Of a stretch of DNA of 64,000 nt, positions 17,601-26,518 are shown one piece after another. Location: positions 4,278,001-4,342,000 of the forward strand of contig NZ_JAUSYS010000001.1 in NCBI RefSeq assembly GCF_030817015.1, read 5' to 3'. This stretch comes from Arthrobacter sp. V1I7. Lineage in GTDB: Bacteria; Actinomycetota; Actinomycetes; Actinomycetales; Micrococcaceae. How positions within the stretch are numbered: the first letter of the stretch is position 1; the number at the start of each line of letters is the position of its first letter. The notes under the pieces are model-generated. The model was given only the letters and a program-made list of their open reading frames with translations. It did not search any database and was not told the DNA's origin. A program made the position numbers and the translations under genes.

Positions 17601-18710
17601 CTAGCGGCCGGCCTTGGGGGCGAAGAGGCGGGCAATCAGCCGGGCGCCGAGGTTGAGCAGCATCACCAGGATGATGAGGACCAGGGCCGCTCCCCAGGCG
17701 CGCTGGGAGGACGGGTCCGGGTTCGACGGTGACGTGGGGTTCAGGATCTGCGTGTAGATGAAGGTGGGCAGCGAAGCCATCCAGCCGGCGAACACGTTGG
17801 TGTTGATGGAGGTGGCGAAGCCTGCGGTGACCAGGATCGGTGCGGTCTCGCCGATCACGCGGGCGATCGCGAGGGTGACGCCCGAGGCGATGCCGGAGAT
17901 CGCCGTCGGGATGACCACCTTGAGGATGGTCCGCCACTTGCGCACGCCGAGCGCGTAGGCGGCTTCGCGGAGCTCGTTCGGGACGATCTTGAGCATCTCC
18001 TCGCTGGAGCGCACCACCACGGGAATCATCAGCACGGACAGCGCGACGGCGGCGACCGCGCCGGTCTTAGTCCCCGGACCGACGATGGCGAAGAAGAACG
18101 CTGCGGCGAACAGGCCTGCCACGATCGAGGGGATCCCGGTCATGACGTCGACGAAGAAGGTGATCGCGCGGGCCAGCGCGCGGTCGTTGCCGTACTCCAC
18201 GAGGTAAACGGCGGTCAGCAGGCCGACAGGCACGGAGATGACGGTCGCCAGGAGCGTGATCTGCACGGTGCCCAGCAGCGCATGGTAGATACCGCCGACT
18301 ACCGGGGCGCCTTCCTCGACGCTCTTGTTGTCGAACGCGCCGGTGACACCGTTCATGGACGTGCTGAGGAAGCCCGGGTCCGTGAGGCCCGGCAGGCCGT
18401 TCACGAGCACGGTCCAGATCACGGAGATCAGCGGGAGGAGCGCGACCAGGAAGGCGCCGACGACCAGGCAGGTGGCCAGCTTGTCCTTGGCCCTGCGGGC
18501 GCCTTCCACGATGGCGCTCCAGCCGACGAGGCCGGCGGCGAACAGGATGGCCGAGACGATCCCCCAGCCGAAGGCGTTGAAGCCGATCAGGGCCAGGATG
18601 GCGGCGCCGAGAATCAGGGCGATTCCCAGGACCAGGTAGGGGGCCCACTTCGGCAACTGGCCCTTGGTGAGGGCCGACCGCTTCTGGACGGGGGTCAGGG
18701 TGGAGGTCAT
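17601..18710 (-). CDS. pstA: Phosphate ABC transporter permease
   Basis: 369-residue inner-membrane permease, longer than enteric PstA because of an N-terminal extension with two extra hydrophobic segments (WAPYLVLGIALILGAAILAL and the next). The core carries MTGIPSIVAGLF and the EAAYALGVRKWRTILKVVIPTA loop (EAA motif contacting the ATPase). ATG 18710 directly abuts the pstC stop codon TAA, so the two are translationally coupled. Confidence 0.94.
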   Translation of the reverse strand: MTSTLTPVQKRSALTKGQLPKWAPYLVLGIALILGAAILALIGFNAFGWGIVSAILFAAGLVGWSAIVEGARRAKDKLATCLVVGAFLVALLPLISVIWTVLVNGLPGLTDPGFLSTSMNGVTGAFDNKSVEEGAPVVGGIYHALLGTVQITLLATVISVPVGLLTAVYLVEYGNDRALARAITFFVDVMTGIPSIVAGLFAAAFFFAIVGPGTKTGAVAAVALSVLMIPVVVRSSEEMLKIVPNELREAAYALGVRKWRTILKVVIPTAISGIASGVTLAIARVIGETAPILVTAGFATSINTNVFAGWMASLPTFIYTQILNPTSPSNPDPSSQRAWGAALVLIILVMLLNLGARLIARLFAPKAGR

Positions 18711-19643
18711 TTAGTTGGCTCCCGAGAATTCTTTGTGCCGGATGATGATCCAGCGGGCGATCATGTTCACGCCGAGGGTAATGAGGAACAGGACCAGGCC
18801 GGCAGCGATCAGCGTGCTGACCTGGAGTCCGCTGGCCTCCGGGAAGTTCAGCGCGATTTCGGCGGCGATAGTCTGGTTGCCGGACTGGATCAGGCTCGCG
18901 GTGAGGGCGCCGGAGGACAGCACGAGCGCCACCGCCATCGTCTCGCCGAGCGCGCGGCCCAGTCCCAGCATCACGGCGCTGACAATGCCGGGGCGGGCGA
19001 AGGGCAGCACAGCCATCCGGATCATTTCCCAGCGGGTGGCGCCGAGCGCGAGGGCCGCTTCTTCGTGCAGCTTGGGGGTCTGCAGGAAGATCTCGCGGCT
19101 CAGCGAGGTGATGATGGGCAGCACCATGACGGACAGGACGATTCCCGCGGTCAGGATGGTCTTGCCGGTTGCCGATGCCGGACCTTGGAAGATCGGCAAC
19201 CAGCCCATGTTGTCGGCCAGCCAGTTGTAGGCCGGCGAGATTTCCTTGGCCAGGAACGCCGCGCCCCAGGCGCCATAGACCACCGAGGGGATGGCGGCCA
19301 GCAGGTCGATCAGATAGCCGAGGCCGGAGGCAAGCTGCCGCGGGGCGAAGTGCGAGATGAACAGGGCGACGCCGATCGCGACCGGTGTGGCGATGACGAG
19401 GGCGATGGCGGATGCGATCAGCGTGCCGATCACGATCGGCCAGATGTAGGCGAAGAAGCCTTCGCCGCCCTGGATCTGGTCCGGGGAGGCCGTGAGGGCG
19501 GGAATTGCCTGGATGACGAGGAAAAGCGCCACTCCGAAGAGCACGGCCAGGATCAGGCACCCTGCGGCCAGGGTGGCTGCCGAGAAGACTTTGTCCCCGG
19601 CGCGGCCTGCGCCCCGGGACGAGGTCAGGGAGGTGGTGGTCAC
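18711..19643 (-). CDS. pstC: Phosphate ABC transporter permease
   Basis: 310-residue permease. A GTG at 19643 with AAGGAT 6 nt upstream is preferred over the in-frame ATG at 19685; the extra 14 residues lack family character and part of that stretch borders the stem-loop. Helices and the EAALALGATRWEMIRMAVLP EAA loop are intact, as is the LLAAIPSVVYGAWG segment. The gene follows pstS after about 140 nt that contain a strong stem-loop, so it probably gets less transcription than pstS. Confidence 0.93.
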   Translation of the reverse strand: MTTTSLTSSRGAGRAGDKVFSAATLAAGCLILAVLFGVALFLVIQAIPALTASPDQIQGGEGFFAYIWPIVIGTLIASAIALVIATPVAIGVALFISHFAPRQLASGLGYLIDLLAAIPSVVYGAWGAAFLAKEISPAYNWLADNMGWLPIFQGPASATGKTILTAGIVLSVMVLPIITSLSREIFLQTPKLHEEAALALGATRWEMIRMAVLPFARPGIVSAVMLGLGRALGETMAVALVLSSGALTASLIQSGNQTIAAEIALNFPEASGLQVSTLIAAGLVLFLITLGVNMIARWIIIRHKEFSGAN

Positions 19644-19686
19644 TTCACGATCCTTCAGATCATTGGGTACTTCGGACAAACACATC

Positions 19687-19739
19687 GGTTCCCTGTCCCT
19701 GCACGGCCGTCGGTGACAGCCGTGCAGGGACAGGGAACC
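19687..19739 (-). terminator. Perfect 21-bp stem-loop between pstS and pstC
   Basis: Arms 19687-19707 and 19719-19739 are exact reverse complements over 21 bp, with an 11-nt loop. The stem sits 46 nt after the pstS stop codon and 43 nt before the pstC start. It is probably an intra-operonic terminator or RNA stabiliser that raises the binding protein relative to the membrane subunits. Confidence 0.75.
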
Positions 19740-19785
19740 CGGATCAGGCTGGTGTTTCCACTATGCCTGTCAGCGCAAGGTATCC

Positions 19786-20904
19786 CTAGGACTTGACCTT
19801 GATGGATTCGATCGACTTCAGCGCCTTGTCCTGCAGGGTCTTGGACAGCGGGGCGGACTTGGCGGCGTCGGCCGCTGCCTGCTGCCCGGTGTCGGAGACG
19901 ACGTAGCTTTCGAAGGCCTTCACGAGGTCGACGGTTTCCTGCGTGTCGTAGCTGGAGCACACGATGTGGAAGGAAACCAGCACGATCGGGTAAGCGCCCT
20001 CGATCGTGGTGGTGCGGTCCAGCTTGATGGACAGGTCGTTGGCGTTGCGGCCTTCAACCGGCGTGCCGGCGTCGACTGCCTTGGCAGCCGCATCGGCGGA
20101 GATCTTCGTGAAAGTCTCGCCGACCTTGATCTGCGCGATGCCGAGCTTGCCGCTGACGGCGGAGTCGTCGGCGTAGGTAACGGCGCCTGGGGTGTCGGTG
20201 ACGGTCTTGACCACGCCGGAGGTTCCCTTGGCGTTCTCGCCCGCCAGGGATGCGGGCCAGATGCCCGCGGACTTGTCGGTCCAGGCCTCGGGGGCGGCGG
20301 CGGCCAGGTAGTCGGTGAAGTTGGAGGTGGTGCCGGAATCATCCGAGCGGCTCACCGGGGTGACCTTGAGGTCCGGCAGCGTGGCGTCCGGGTTCAGGGC
20401 GGCGATGGCCGGATCATTCCACGTGGCGATTTCGCCGCGGAAGATCTTGGCGACGGTGGGCGCGTCAAGGTTCAGTTCGGTGATGTCGGGCAGGTTGAAG
20501 GCCACGGCAATCGGGGAAATGTAGACCGGGATGTTGAGCGCGCCCTCGGGACCGCACTTGGCCATGGCGCTGGCGTACTCCTCGTCCTTGAGGTAGGCGT
20601 CGGAGCCGGCGAACTGTGCGGAGCCGTCCAGGATGGCCTTGCGTCCGGCGCCCGAGCCGTCCGGGGAGTACTGCACGGTGGCGCCCTGGTTTGCCGAGGC
20701 AAAGTTGGTCTTCCAGACGTCCATGGCCGCACCCTGTGCAGAGGAGCCGATGCCGGTCAGCGTGCCGGTGACCTTCGGGCCCGTCGCCGTCTGCGTGGCG
20801 GCCGGGGCGTTCGTGGCGTTATCAGAACCACAAGCGGTAAGCGCGAGTGCGCCGGCTGCGATGACAGCGATAGCCGCGTGGCGGCCGAAGCGGAGTGCCT
20901 TCAC
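19786..20904 (-). CDS. pstS: Phosphate-binding lipoprotein of the Pst system
   Basis: 372-residue lipoprotein. GTG 20904, with AAGGGG upstream, gives a signal peptide ending in the lipobox LTAC about 23 residues in; longer frames to 20961 are not needed. Phosphate-contact segments are present: TGIGSSAQGAAM, SPDGSGAGRKAILDG, FAGSDAYL and the SRSDDSGTTSNFTDYL motif. It is the first gene of pstSCAB, with a PHO box 97-140 nt upstream of the start codon. Confidence 0.95.
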   Translation of the reverse strand: MKALRFGRHAAIAVIAAGALALTACGSDNATNAPAATQTATGPKVTGTLTGIGSSAQGAAMDVWKTNFASANQGATVQYSPDGSGAGRKAILDGSAQFAGSDAYLKDEEYASAMAKCGPEGALNIPVYISPIAVAFNLPDITELNLDAPTVAKIFRGEIATWNDPAIAALNPDATLPDLKVTPVSRSDDSGTTSNFTDYLAAAAPEAWTDKSAGIWPASLAGENAKGTSGVVKTVTDTPGAVTYADDSAVSGKLGIAQIKVGETFTKISADAAAKAVDAGTPVEGRNANDLSIKLDRTTTIEGAYPIVLVSFHIVCSSYDTQETVDLVKAFESYVVSDTGQQAAADAAKSAPLSKTLQDKALKSIESIKVKS

Positions 20905-21000
20905 TAGATGTACCCCTTCCAGGGATTTTCTATGCGTGCCGGGCCGGAGAAGGCCGGGCAAGGGATGCGTACGGTTTGTACCTTTATTGAAGGTAGGTGC

Positions 21001-21044
21001 CCCAGGTGAAGAGAATGGCTGTTCAAGGTGAACGGATGGTTAAC
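21001..21044 (-). promoter_or_regulatory. PHO box (PhoP-type direct repeats) before pstS
   Basis: Read on the minus strand, four successive 11-nt units begin GTTAACC, GTTCACC, ACAGCCA and CTTCACC. Units 1, 2 and 4 match the GTTCACC core of actinobacterial PhoP boxes, with exact 11-nt periodicity. This places pstSCAB under PhoP/PhoR phosphate-starvation control. Confidence 0.75.
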
Positions 21045-21157
21045 GACGCCGGGACTTTCGCTTACATCTGCCGGGTTCCCATTGCGCTGACCGGGCCGTA
21101 TCCGTAAGGGTCGAGGCTCGGACACCGCCGCGGGGCTGAGCAAATAGACTGGAAGGC

Positions 21158-22285
21158 ATGGCCCCGTCTACTGGACTTTCCGCAAGCGCCCGTTTCCTGC
21201 GCAGCCGGGTCCGTACGGGCTTTGTCCGGAGCCGGAACTCGCTCCTGCCGGCAGTCCAGATGACTGCCTGCGCGGTGGGCGCCTACGCCTTCGCCGAGTA
21301 CGTGCTCGGTCACACAGGCCCGCTGTTCGCGGCCACCTCGTCCCTGATTGCCCTCGGTTTTTCCCGCGATCCCAGACTGCGCCGGGTGGTGGAAGTGGGC
21401 CTGGGCTGCACCATCGGCATCGTGGTCGGGGACCTCCTGCTCCACTGGCTGGGCGCGGGAATCTGGCAGGCCGCCGTCGTTCTCCTCTTCTCGATCCTGC
21501 TGGCGCGCTTCCTGGACAGCGGCACCATTTTCACCACCCAGCTGGGGCTGCAGTCCCTGCTGGTGGTGCTGCTGCCGGCGCCCGACGGCGGCCCGTTCAC
21601 CCGCAGCATCGACGCCGTCGTGGGCGGCATCTTCGCACTGCTGGTAACGATCCTCATCCCCAAGGACCCGCGCCGTGAACCCCGCAAGGACGTGAAGAAG
21701 CTCCTGCATGAGCTCGCCGAGGTGCTGCGGGAATGCGCCTCCGCGCTGAGCTACAGCGATTCCACCCAGGCCTGGCATGCACTGATCCGCGGGCGGAACT
21801 GCCAGTCCCTCGTCGATGCGATGCGCCTGTCGCTCCGGTCCTCGGGCGAGGTGGCCACCCTGGCGCCCGCCTACCGGCGGCACCGGGAGGAGCTCGACCA
21901 GATGGAGCAGTCGCTGGACTATATCGATCTCGCGCTGCGCAACAGCCGGGTCTTTGCCCGCCGCCTGACCAGCGCCATCAACCATGCAGCGCTCTCCGAC
22001 GAGGCCACCCAGAACATTGCCGAGGTCCTGCAGGAGACGGCCACCGCCGTCGACGAACTCTCCCTGGGCCTGGCGGAAATGCACGACGGCGTCCGCCGCG
22101 CCCATCTGCGGACGGCCCGGGCCGAGCTGCGGGAAATCGCCGGCCGGCTGCATCCCCGGCTGCTGGACGTGCAGCTGCTGGAGGGCGAAACGGTGGTCAT
22201 GCTGTTCCGTCCGCTGATGGTGGACCTGCTGGAAGCCGCCGGGGTCGATGCCAAGGAAGCCCGGGACATCCTCCCTCCGCTCTAG
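21158..22285 (+). CDS. FUSC-family (aromatic acid exporter-like) membrane protein
   Basis: 375 residues. An N-terminal half has about six hydrophobic helices with the FUSC-type ATSSLIALGFSRDPRLRRVVEVGLG stretch. A long hydrophilic, helix-rich cytoplasmic C-terminal half (roughly residues 170-375) has Leu/Glu heptads. ATG 21158 follows GGAAGG. Family members are linked to export of aromatic acids, but no substrate can be inferred here. It is divergent from pstS and stands 61 nt upstream of radA, possibly co-transcribed. Confidence 0.78.
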   Translation: MAPSTGLSASARFLRSRVRTGFVRSRNSLLPAVQMTACAVGAYAFAEYVLGHTGPLFAATSSLIALGFSRDPRLRRVVEVGLGCTIGIVVGDLLLHWLGAGIWQAAVVLLFSILLARFLDSGTIFTTQLGLQSLLVVLLPAPDGGPFTRSIDAVVGGIFALLVTILIPKDPRREPRKDVKKLLHELAEVLRECASALSYSDSTQAWHALIRGRNCQSLVDAMRLSLRSSGEVATLAPAYRRHREELDQMEQSLDYIDLALRNSRVFARRLTSAINHAALSDEATQNIAEVLQETATAVDELSLGLAEMHDGVRRAHLRTARAELREIAGRLHPRLLDVQLLEGETVVMLFRPLMVDLLEAAGVDAKEARDILPPL

Positions 22286-22346
22286 TTTGCCGTCCCGCGC
22301 CGCTCCGGTTCTCCTGGTTGTCGCCGGCCGCGGATAGGGTGGAACG

Positions 22347-23720
22347 ATGGCTACCAAGACTTCCCGGGCTTCCAAGGCGCCGGGCTACAAATGCGCCGAG
22401 TGCGGCTGGACCACGGCGAAATGGGTGGGCCGCTGCGGCGAGTGCCAGGCCTGGGGCACCGTGGAGGAGACCGGCGCCGCCGTGGCCCGGACTACGGCGG
22501 CCACGACCGTCCTGGAGCCGGCACGCCGGATCGCCGAGGTAGACGCCACCACCGCGGCCTTCCTGCCCACCGGTGTCGACGAACTGGACCGCGTGCTCGG
22601 CGGCGGGCTGGTCCCGGGCGCCGTGATCCTGCTGGCGGGTGAGCCCGGCGTGGGAAAGTCCACCCTGCTGCTGGACGTCGCGGCCAAGTTTGCCCGCACC
22701 GCGCAGGACGTCCTCTACATCACCGGCGAGGAGTCCGCGGCGCAGGTCAAGCTCCGCGCGGACCGGATCGACGCCGTCGCCGAGTCCCTCTACCTTTCCG
22801 CGGAAACGGACCTCGGCCAGGCCCTGGGCCAGGTGGAGAAGCTCGAACCCCGCCTGCTCGTGGTGGACTCCGTCCAGACGCTCAGCAGCGCCGACGTCGA
22901 AGGCAGCGCCGGCGGCGTCTCCCAGGTACGCGAGGTCGCAGCCTCCCTCATCGCCGCGGCCAAGCGCCGCAACATGACGACGCTGCTGGTGGGACACGTG
23001 ACCAAGGACGGCTCCATCGCCGGCCCCCGGCTGCTCGAGCACCTCGTGGACGTCGTCTGCCAGTTCGAGGGCGAGCGGCACTCCCGGCTCCGGCTGCTGC
23101 GTGCCGTCAAGAACCGCTACGGACCCACCGACGACGTCGGCTGCTTTGACCTGAACGAGGACGGCATCGTGGGCCTGGCCGATCCCAGCGGGCTGTTTGT
23201 CTCACGGACCAAGGAACCGGTCTCCGGAACCTGCATCACGGTGACCCTCGAGGGGCGCCGCCCGCTGCTGGCAGAGGTGCAGTCCCTGCTGGCCGAAAGC
23301 GCCAGCTCGCAGCCCCGCCGGGCCACGAGCGGGCTGGACAGCTCCCGGGTTGCGATGCTGCTTGCCGTGCTGCAGCAGCGGGCAGGCTGCCTGCTCCACA
23401 AGGATGATTCGTACGTCGCGACCGTCGGCGGCGTGAAGCTCAGCGAGCCGGCCACGGACCTCGCCGTCGCCCTGGCCGTGGCCTCCGCGAAGGCCAAGAA
23501 ACCCCTGCCGCAGCGGCTCATCGCTTTCGGCGAGGTTGGCCTGGCCGGCGAGGTCCGTCCCGTGCCCGGCATCAACCAGCGCATCCAGGAGGCCCACCGG
23601 CTGGGGTTCACGCACGCGGTGGTCCCCGCCAGCCCGAATGGCCCAGGTCCGGTGCCGGCCGGGTTCTCCGTGCGGGAAGTCGGGCACCTCGCCGAGGCCC
23701 TGGGGCTGTTGATCAGCTGA
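22347..23720 (+). CDS. radA: DNA repair protein RadA/Sms
   Basis: 457-residue DnaB-like branch-migration ATPase. Domains in order: an N-terminal C4 zinc finger (CAECGW then CGEC, about residues 16-32); a RecA-like core with Walker A GEPGVGKST; the RadA-specific KNRYG motif; and a C-terminal Lon-like domain with GEVGLAGEVRPVPG. All key motifs are intact and length is standard. It acts in recombination-intermediate processing in the cytoplasm. Confidence 0.96.
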   Translation: MATKTSRASKAPGYKCAECGWTTAKWVGRCGECQAWGTVEETGAAVARTTAATTVLEPARRIAEVDATTAAFLPTGVDELDRVLGGGLVPGAVILLAGEPGVGKSTLLLDVAAKFARTAQDVLYITGEESAAQVKLRADRIDAVAESLYLSAETDLGQALGQVEKLEPRLLVVDSVQTLSSADVEGSAGGVSQVREVAASLIAAAKRRNMTTLLVGHVTKDGSIAGPRLLEHLVDVVCQFEGERHSRLRLLRAVKNRYGPTDDVGCFDLNEDGIVGLADPSGLFVSRTKEPVSGTCITVTLEGRRPLLAEVQSLLAESASSQPRRATSGLDSSRVAMLLAVLQQRAGCLLHKDDSYVATVGGVKLSEPATDLAVALAVASAKAKKPLPQRLIAFGEVGLAGEVRPVPGINQRIQEAHRLGFTHAVVPASPNGPGPVPAGFSVREVGHLAEALGLLIS

Positions 23721-23812
23721 CGGCCCTGGCTACCGTGGCGGTCCCGGATGATGTTCACAAGGATCGCTCCGGCCTCTAGGCTTGGACCATCAGCGAACTG
23801 AAGGAGAGCGCC

Positions 23813-24109
23813 ATGTCTACCCCAGGTCAAGAGCCGGATCCCGTTGTCGGTGATGTCATCATCCCGCAGGAGGACGCGCTGCCCACTCCCACCCGGACGG
23901 GGCACGGAAAAATGCCTGAGGACATCGACGACGATGTTTTCGAGAAGGCGGCGGAGCAGGAGCGGGTGGCCGCCGGGCTGTCGGATTCCGCGCCCAGCGA
24001 TGTACCTCCCGCTACTGACCCCCTGCCGCCGGAGGCATCAGAGGCTGCCGACCTCGCCCAGCGTGGACTGCTGGACGAGGCAGCCGGCGATCGGGCGGAA
24101 GAGGAATAA
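23813..24109 (+). CDS. Small acidic hypothetical protein
   Basis: 98 residues after AAGGAG. Very acidic, rich in Pro, Asp, Glu and Ala, with no hydrophobic core, so probably largely disordered. A TGHGKMPEDIDDDVFEKAAEQERVA-like patch resembles small actinobacterial proteins of unknown function. It faces convergently the eRF1-like gene at 24172. No function can be assigned. Confidence 0.7.
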   Translation: MSTPGQEPDPVVGDVIIPQEDALPTPTRTGHGKMPEDIDDDVFEKAAEQERVAAGLSDSAPSDVPPATDPLPPEASEAADLAQRGLLDEAAGDRAEEE

Positions 24110-24171
24110 TTCCGCCTCCGCCCGGCGGCAGCGCTGAGTCGACCCGGCCCTATCCGCTAAGCGGAACGGCG

Positions 24172-25320
24172 CTAGGCGGATGGGGCCGCTGGTCCGGTCG
24201 GCCAGCGCAGCAGGGCGGCGATGTCCACACCTTCGGGCAAGGCGGGCCCGGGGACGAGCAGGATCCGGGCGTCTGTCAGCGCCGCTGCCCTCAGCAGCGC
24301 TGCGGGCGCAGGAATCCGGCCGAGGACCTCTGCGCCGAGGGATTCGCCGTCAGCGGTGGCGATCCAGGGCTCGGCATCGAGCGCGAGCACACGACGTTCG
24401 GTGAGTGCCCGGTCGTTGAGGATCAGTACGTCAACCTGGGCCTGTTGGAGTGCGTGCACGACAGCACCTATCCCGGTCGCCGATTCGGGATTCGCCTGGC
24501 CCTCCTGCACGGCCAGTCGCTCCAGCACCTGCTCCTGATCGGCCGCCCACTGCGCCGCCACCCTTTCCTCGATCTCGGCATTGAAGGCTTCACGATCAGC
24601 ACCGGGGGCGAGTGTGTGGGACTCCACCACGGTGAGCACGGCCCGGCTTGCTTCGGCCAGCTGTTCCTGGACCAGCCCGCGTGCCCGCACGTCGCCGGCG
24701 AGAATGAGTAACCTCGCCCCGCTGTCGCGGATCGTCTTGTCGATCTCGCCCGCGACCTGGTCGGCGTTGCGCCGCCAGATCTCCTCGGTCCGGTGTTGGA
24801 ATTTCCCCTGCGCCCAGCCTCCTCCCGGGACCTTGCTCAGGTTCTCACTCGACCCCTGAATGTCCTGGCTTTTCGTGGCATTCCGTCGTCCGGCATGGTG
24901 GAGTCGGATCTCGCCTTCATCCCGGCTGACTTCCGCGACGACGTAAGGGAAGTCCTCCGGGCGGTGTTTTAACAAAGGCAGCAGGTCCGGGACGGGTTCA
25001 ACCGCAATTCTTTCCGGAACGACAAGGGGCCCGGGCAGCAGTTCGTTGATCCGCACCGTTCCTTGCTGCACTAGAACGAACCGGCTGACCGGGGAGGGTT
25101 CGCCGGTGGCGGGCTGGAGGGCCTCTTCGATAGCGTCCAGGTCGTCTTTCCCGGCACCCTGCCCGGCCAGTGCAGCCCGGACATTTCCGGGCTGCACGTC
25201 CGCGGCTTCCAGGGAATCGACGGTGCCGGCGCTTGCATCCACGTAGGCTAGGCACCAGGGGCCGGGTTGCCGGTACAGATCCGCGTATTCCGTCAGGCGG
25301 TCAGTCACCGGAGTTGCCAC
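24172..25320 (-). CDS. Bacterial eRF1/Vms1-like protein (baeRF2, Rv2629-like)
   Basis: 382-residue soluble protein resembling mycobacterial Rv2629 and other bacterial homologues of archaeo-eukaryotic release factor 1. Visible features are FVLVQQGTVRINELLPGPLVVPE, a LLILAGDVRARGLVQEQL strand-helix, and a C-terminal ribonuclease-like half with VHALQQAQVDVLILND. No GGQ motif is seen, as in this branch. Family members are predicted to act on stalled ribosomes or tRNA; this is not demonstrated here. The start is either GTG 25320 or GTG 25308. The frame overlaps the upstream small gene by about 20 nt, implying coupling. Confidence 0.78.
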   Translation of the reverse strand: MATPVTDRLTEYADLYRQPGPWCLAYVDASAGTVDSLEAADVQPGNVRAALAGQGAGKDDLDAIEEALQPATGEPSPVSRFVLVQQGTVRINELLPGPLVVPERIAVEPVPDLLPLLKHRPEDFPYVVAEVSRDEGEIRLHHAGRRNATKSQDIQGSSENLSKVPGGGWAQGKFQHRTEEIWRRNADQVAGEIDKTIRDSGARLLILAGDVRARGLVQEQLAEASRAVLTVVESHTLAPGADREAFNAEIEERVAAQWAADQEQVLERLAVQEGQANPESATGIGAVVHALQQAQVDVLILNDRALTERRVLALDAEPWIATADGESLGAEVLGRIPAPAALLRAAALTDARILLVPGPALPEGVDIAALLRWPTGPAAPSA

Positions 25321-25537
25321 CGCGCTCGGAAGGCTCCTCGCCCTCTGGACTGTCCGGCTTAGCTACTGGATCCATGGCCGCCTGCACCTCTGCGGGATCC
25401 GTATCATCGGGAAACGGCTCGGTTTCCCGCCACTCTTCGGCGTGGGCAGGCTTGTTGCCCCTCACCATGCCTTGCGTCTCGTGCTTCATCTGGTCGTCCA
25501 GATTCTGGCCGTGGGTCGTGTTGCCTCGCTCAGCCAT
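25301..25537 (-). CDS. Small hydrophilic hypothetical protein
   Basis: 78 residues from ATG 25537, which has an excellent GAAGGAG site 7 nt upstream; the longer frame to 25576 is not supported. Begins MAERGNTTHGQNLDDQMKHE, low complexity and charged, with DDTDP, PEGEEP and a Gly-rich end. The stop overlaps the start region of the eRF1-like gene, so the two are probably one transcript. Possibly a stress-related small protein; no family recognised. Confidence 0.68.
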   Translation of the reverse strand: MAERGNTTHGQNLDDQMKHETQGMVRGNKPAHAEEWRETEPFPDDTDPAEVQAAMDPVAKPDSPEGEEPSERGGNSGD

Positions 25538-25709
25538 GTCGATCTCCTTCCCATGTGGCCTGCACCACATGCTCAATCAATCCGTAGCTCACCCTAGCAC
25601 CGGGGCCGCCAGCTGTTAAAGAGTAAATTGATCCCTCCGCCACGCCCTGGCTGGAGGTCCGGATTAAGGCGAAAAGGACTCCCGTGCGGTCCCGGAGCCG
25701 GCGAGCGCG

Positions 25710-26048
25710 TCAGCGCGGCTGCGCGGGGTTGGTCGGAACGCCGTGCGAGGGCGGATTCAGTGGCGGCCCGGAAGTCGCCGGCGTCACACGAGACCCCTGC
25801 TGCGTCTGGCTTGATTCCGGCGTGCCCGGGGCGGTTGGCCCGCTTGGCTCGGCACCGCCTTGCAGGGCAGTCAGCCGGGTTTCAAGGATCTGGACCACGG
25901 GCAGCCTGTTTCCGTGCGCACGCTCGTAGGCGAGTACCTGGCTAAGCTGCGCTTCATTGAGTCCTGTGATCCGGGTCGGAAGCGTCCCGACGGGGAGGTG
26001 ATCATAATCGGGCAAGGGAAGTTCATCGTGCTGGGGTACGTCATTCAC
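25710..26048 (-). CDS. Conserved small actinobacterial protein with LPDYDHLPVGTL motif
   Basis: 112 residues from GTG 26048 with AGGAGG 9 nt upstream; upstream frame to 26165 is discarded. The N-terminal half carries a compact predicted helical motif, LPDYDHLPVGTLPTRITGL then QLSQVLAYERAHGNR and QILETRL. I recognise this as a recurrent actinobacterial motif of unknown function, often at the start of Pro-rich proteins. The C-terminal half is Pro/Ser/Gly/Thr rich and probably disordered. Confidence 0.68.
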   Translation of the reverse strand: MNDVPQHDELPLPDYDHLPVGTLPTRITGLNEAQLSQVLAYERAHGNRLPVVQILETRLTALQGGAEPSGPTAPGTPESSQTQQGSRVTPATSGPPLNPPSHGVPTNPAQPR

Positions 26049-26352
26049 AGTATCAATCCTCCTGGTTCGGGACGAATTGCCAGCCGCCTGTAGCGGACCA
26101 TCAGCAGCGGGCGCTGCTGTCCAAACTAGCAGTGAGCGCCGTGCAATGTAAGGCGTTCCGGCCACGCCGAACCCGCCGGCCGGCGGACACGCAAGATGGA
26201 GATACGGCGCAGAACTGATGGCGGCAGCAAGTCACATTACCGGGGTGCGCCCACCTGCATTCCGCTCCTTGAGATGCCATCCTGCCCAGCAGAGCACACT
26301 TTTGGCCGTCCCTGCAGGCTAAGCGACTCTGCGGGATAAATCACATTTGTCC
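26049..26352. other. Non-coding stretch upstream of the uronate operon
   Basis: About 300 nt between the small protein gene and the TRAP operon promoter. Open frames here are short and lack ribosome binding sites. I see no repeat, RNA gene or further operator. Confidence 0.5.
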
Positions 26353-26382
26353 TTGACACCCGCGCGAGGAGCAGGCTAGATT
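26353..26382 (+). promoter_or_regulatory. Sigma-70-type promoter of the hexuronate operon
   Basis: TTGACA at 26353-26358 and TAGATT at 26377-26382 with an 18-bp spacer, immediately upstream of two inverted repeats. Good by eye for a housekeeping sigma factor. Confidence 0.6.
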
Positions 26383-26389
26383 TCCAGGA

Positions 26390-26445
26390 ATGGAACTCGG
26401 TTCCATTTTCGGTGAAGGTGCATCCCCGATGGAAATCATTTCCAT
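26390..26445. promoter_or_regulatory. Twin operator ATGGAA-n5-TTCCAT (probable IclR sites)
   Basis: Two perfect 6-bp-arm inverted repeats, at 26390-26406 and 26429-26445, with centres 39 bp apart, directly downstream of the -10. The arrangement suits cooperative binding of a dimer/tetramer regulator on one DNA face, blocking transcription. The IclR-family gene inside the operon (30299) is the obvious candidate. Confidence 0.65.
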
Positions 26446-26518
26446 TTCGGCAACGGGACCACTCCGTCCGAGGCGCAAAGAAGCGCCCACATGCGTGGGC
26501 TCAACGAAGAGGATTCAC

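Noticed and set aside
18067..19796. About 500-codon frames in and opposite pstC/pstA
   Set aside because: Shadows of pstC and pstA, dominated by Arg, Pro and Gly, with no similarity to known proteins.
26390..26518. N-terminal extension of the TRAP binding protein
   Set aside because: These codons read through the two operators; the signal peptide and ribosome binding site place the start at 26519.
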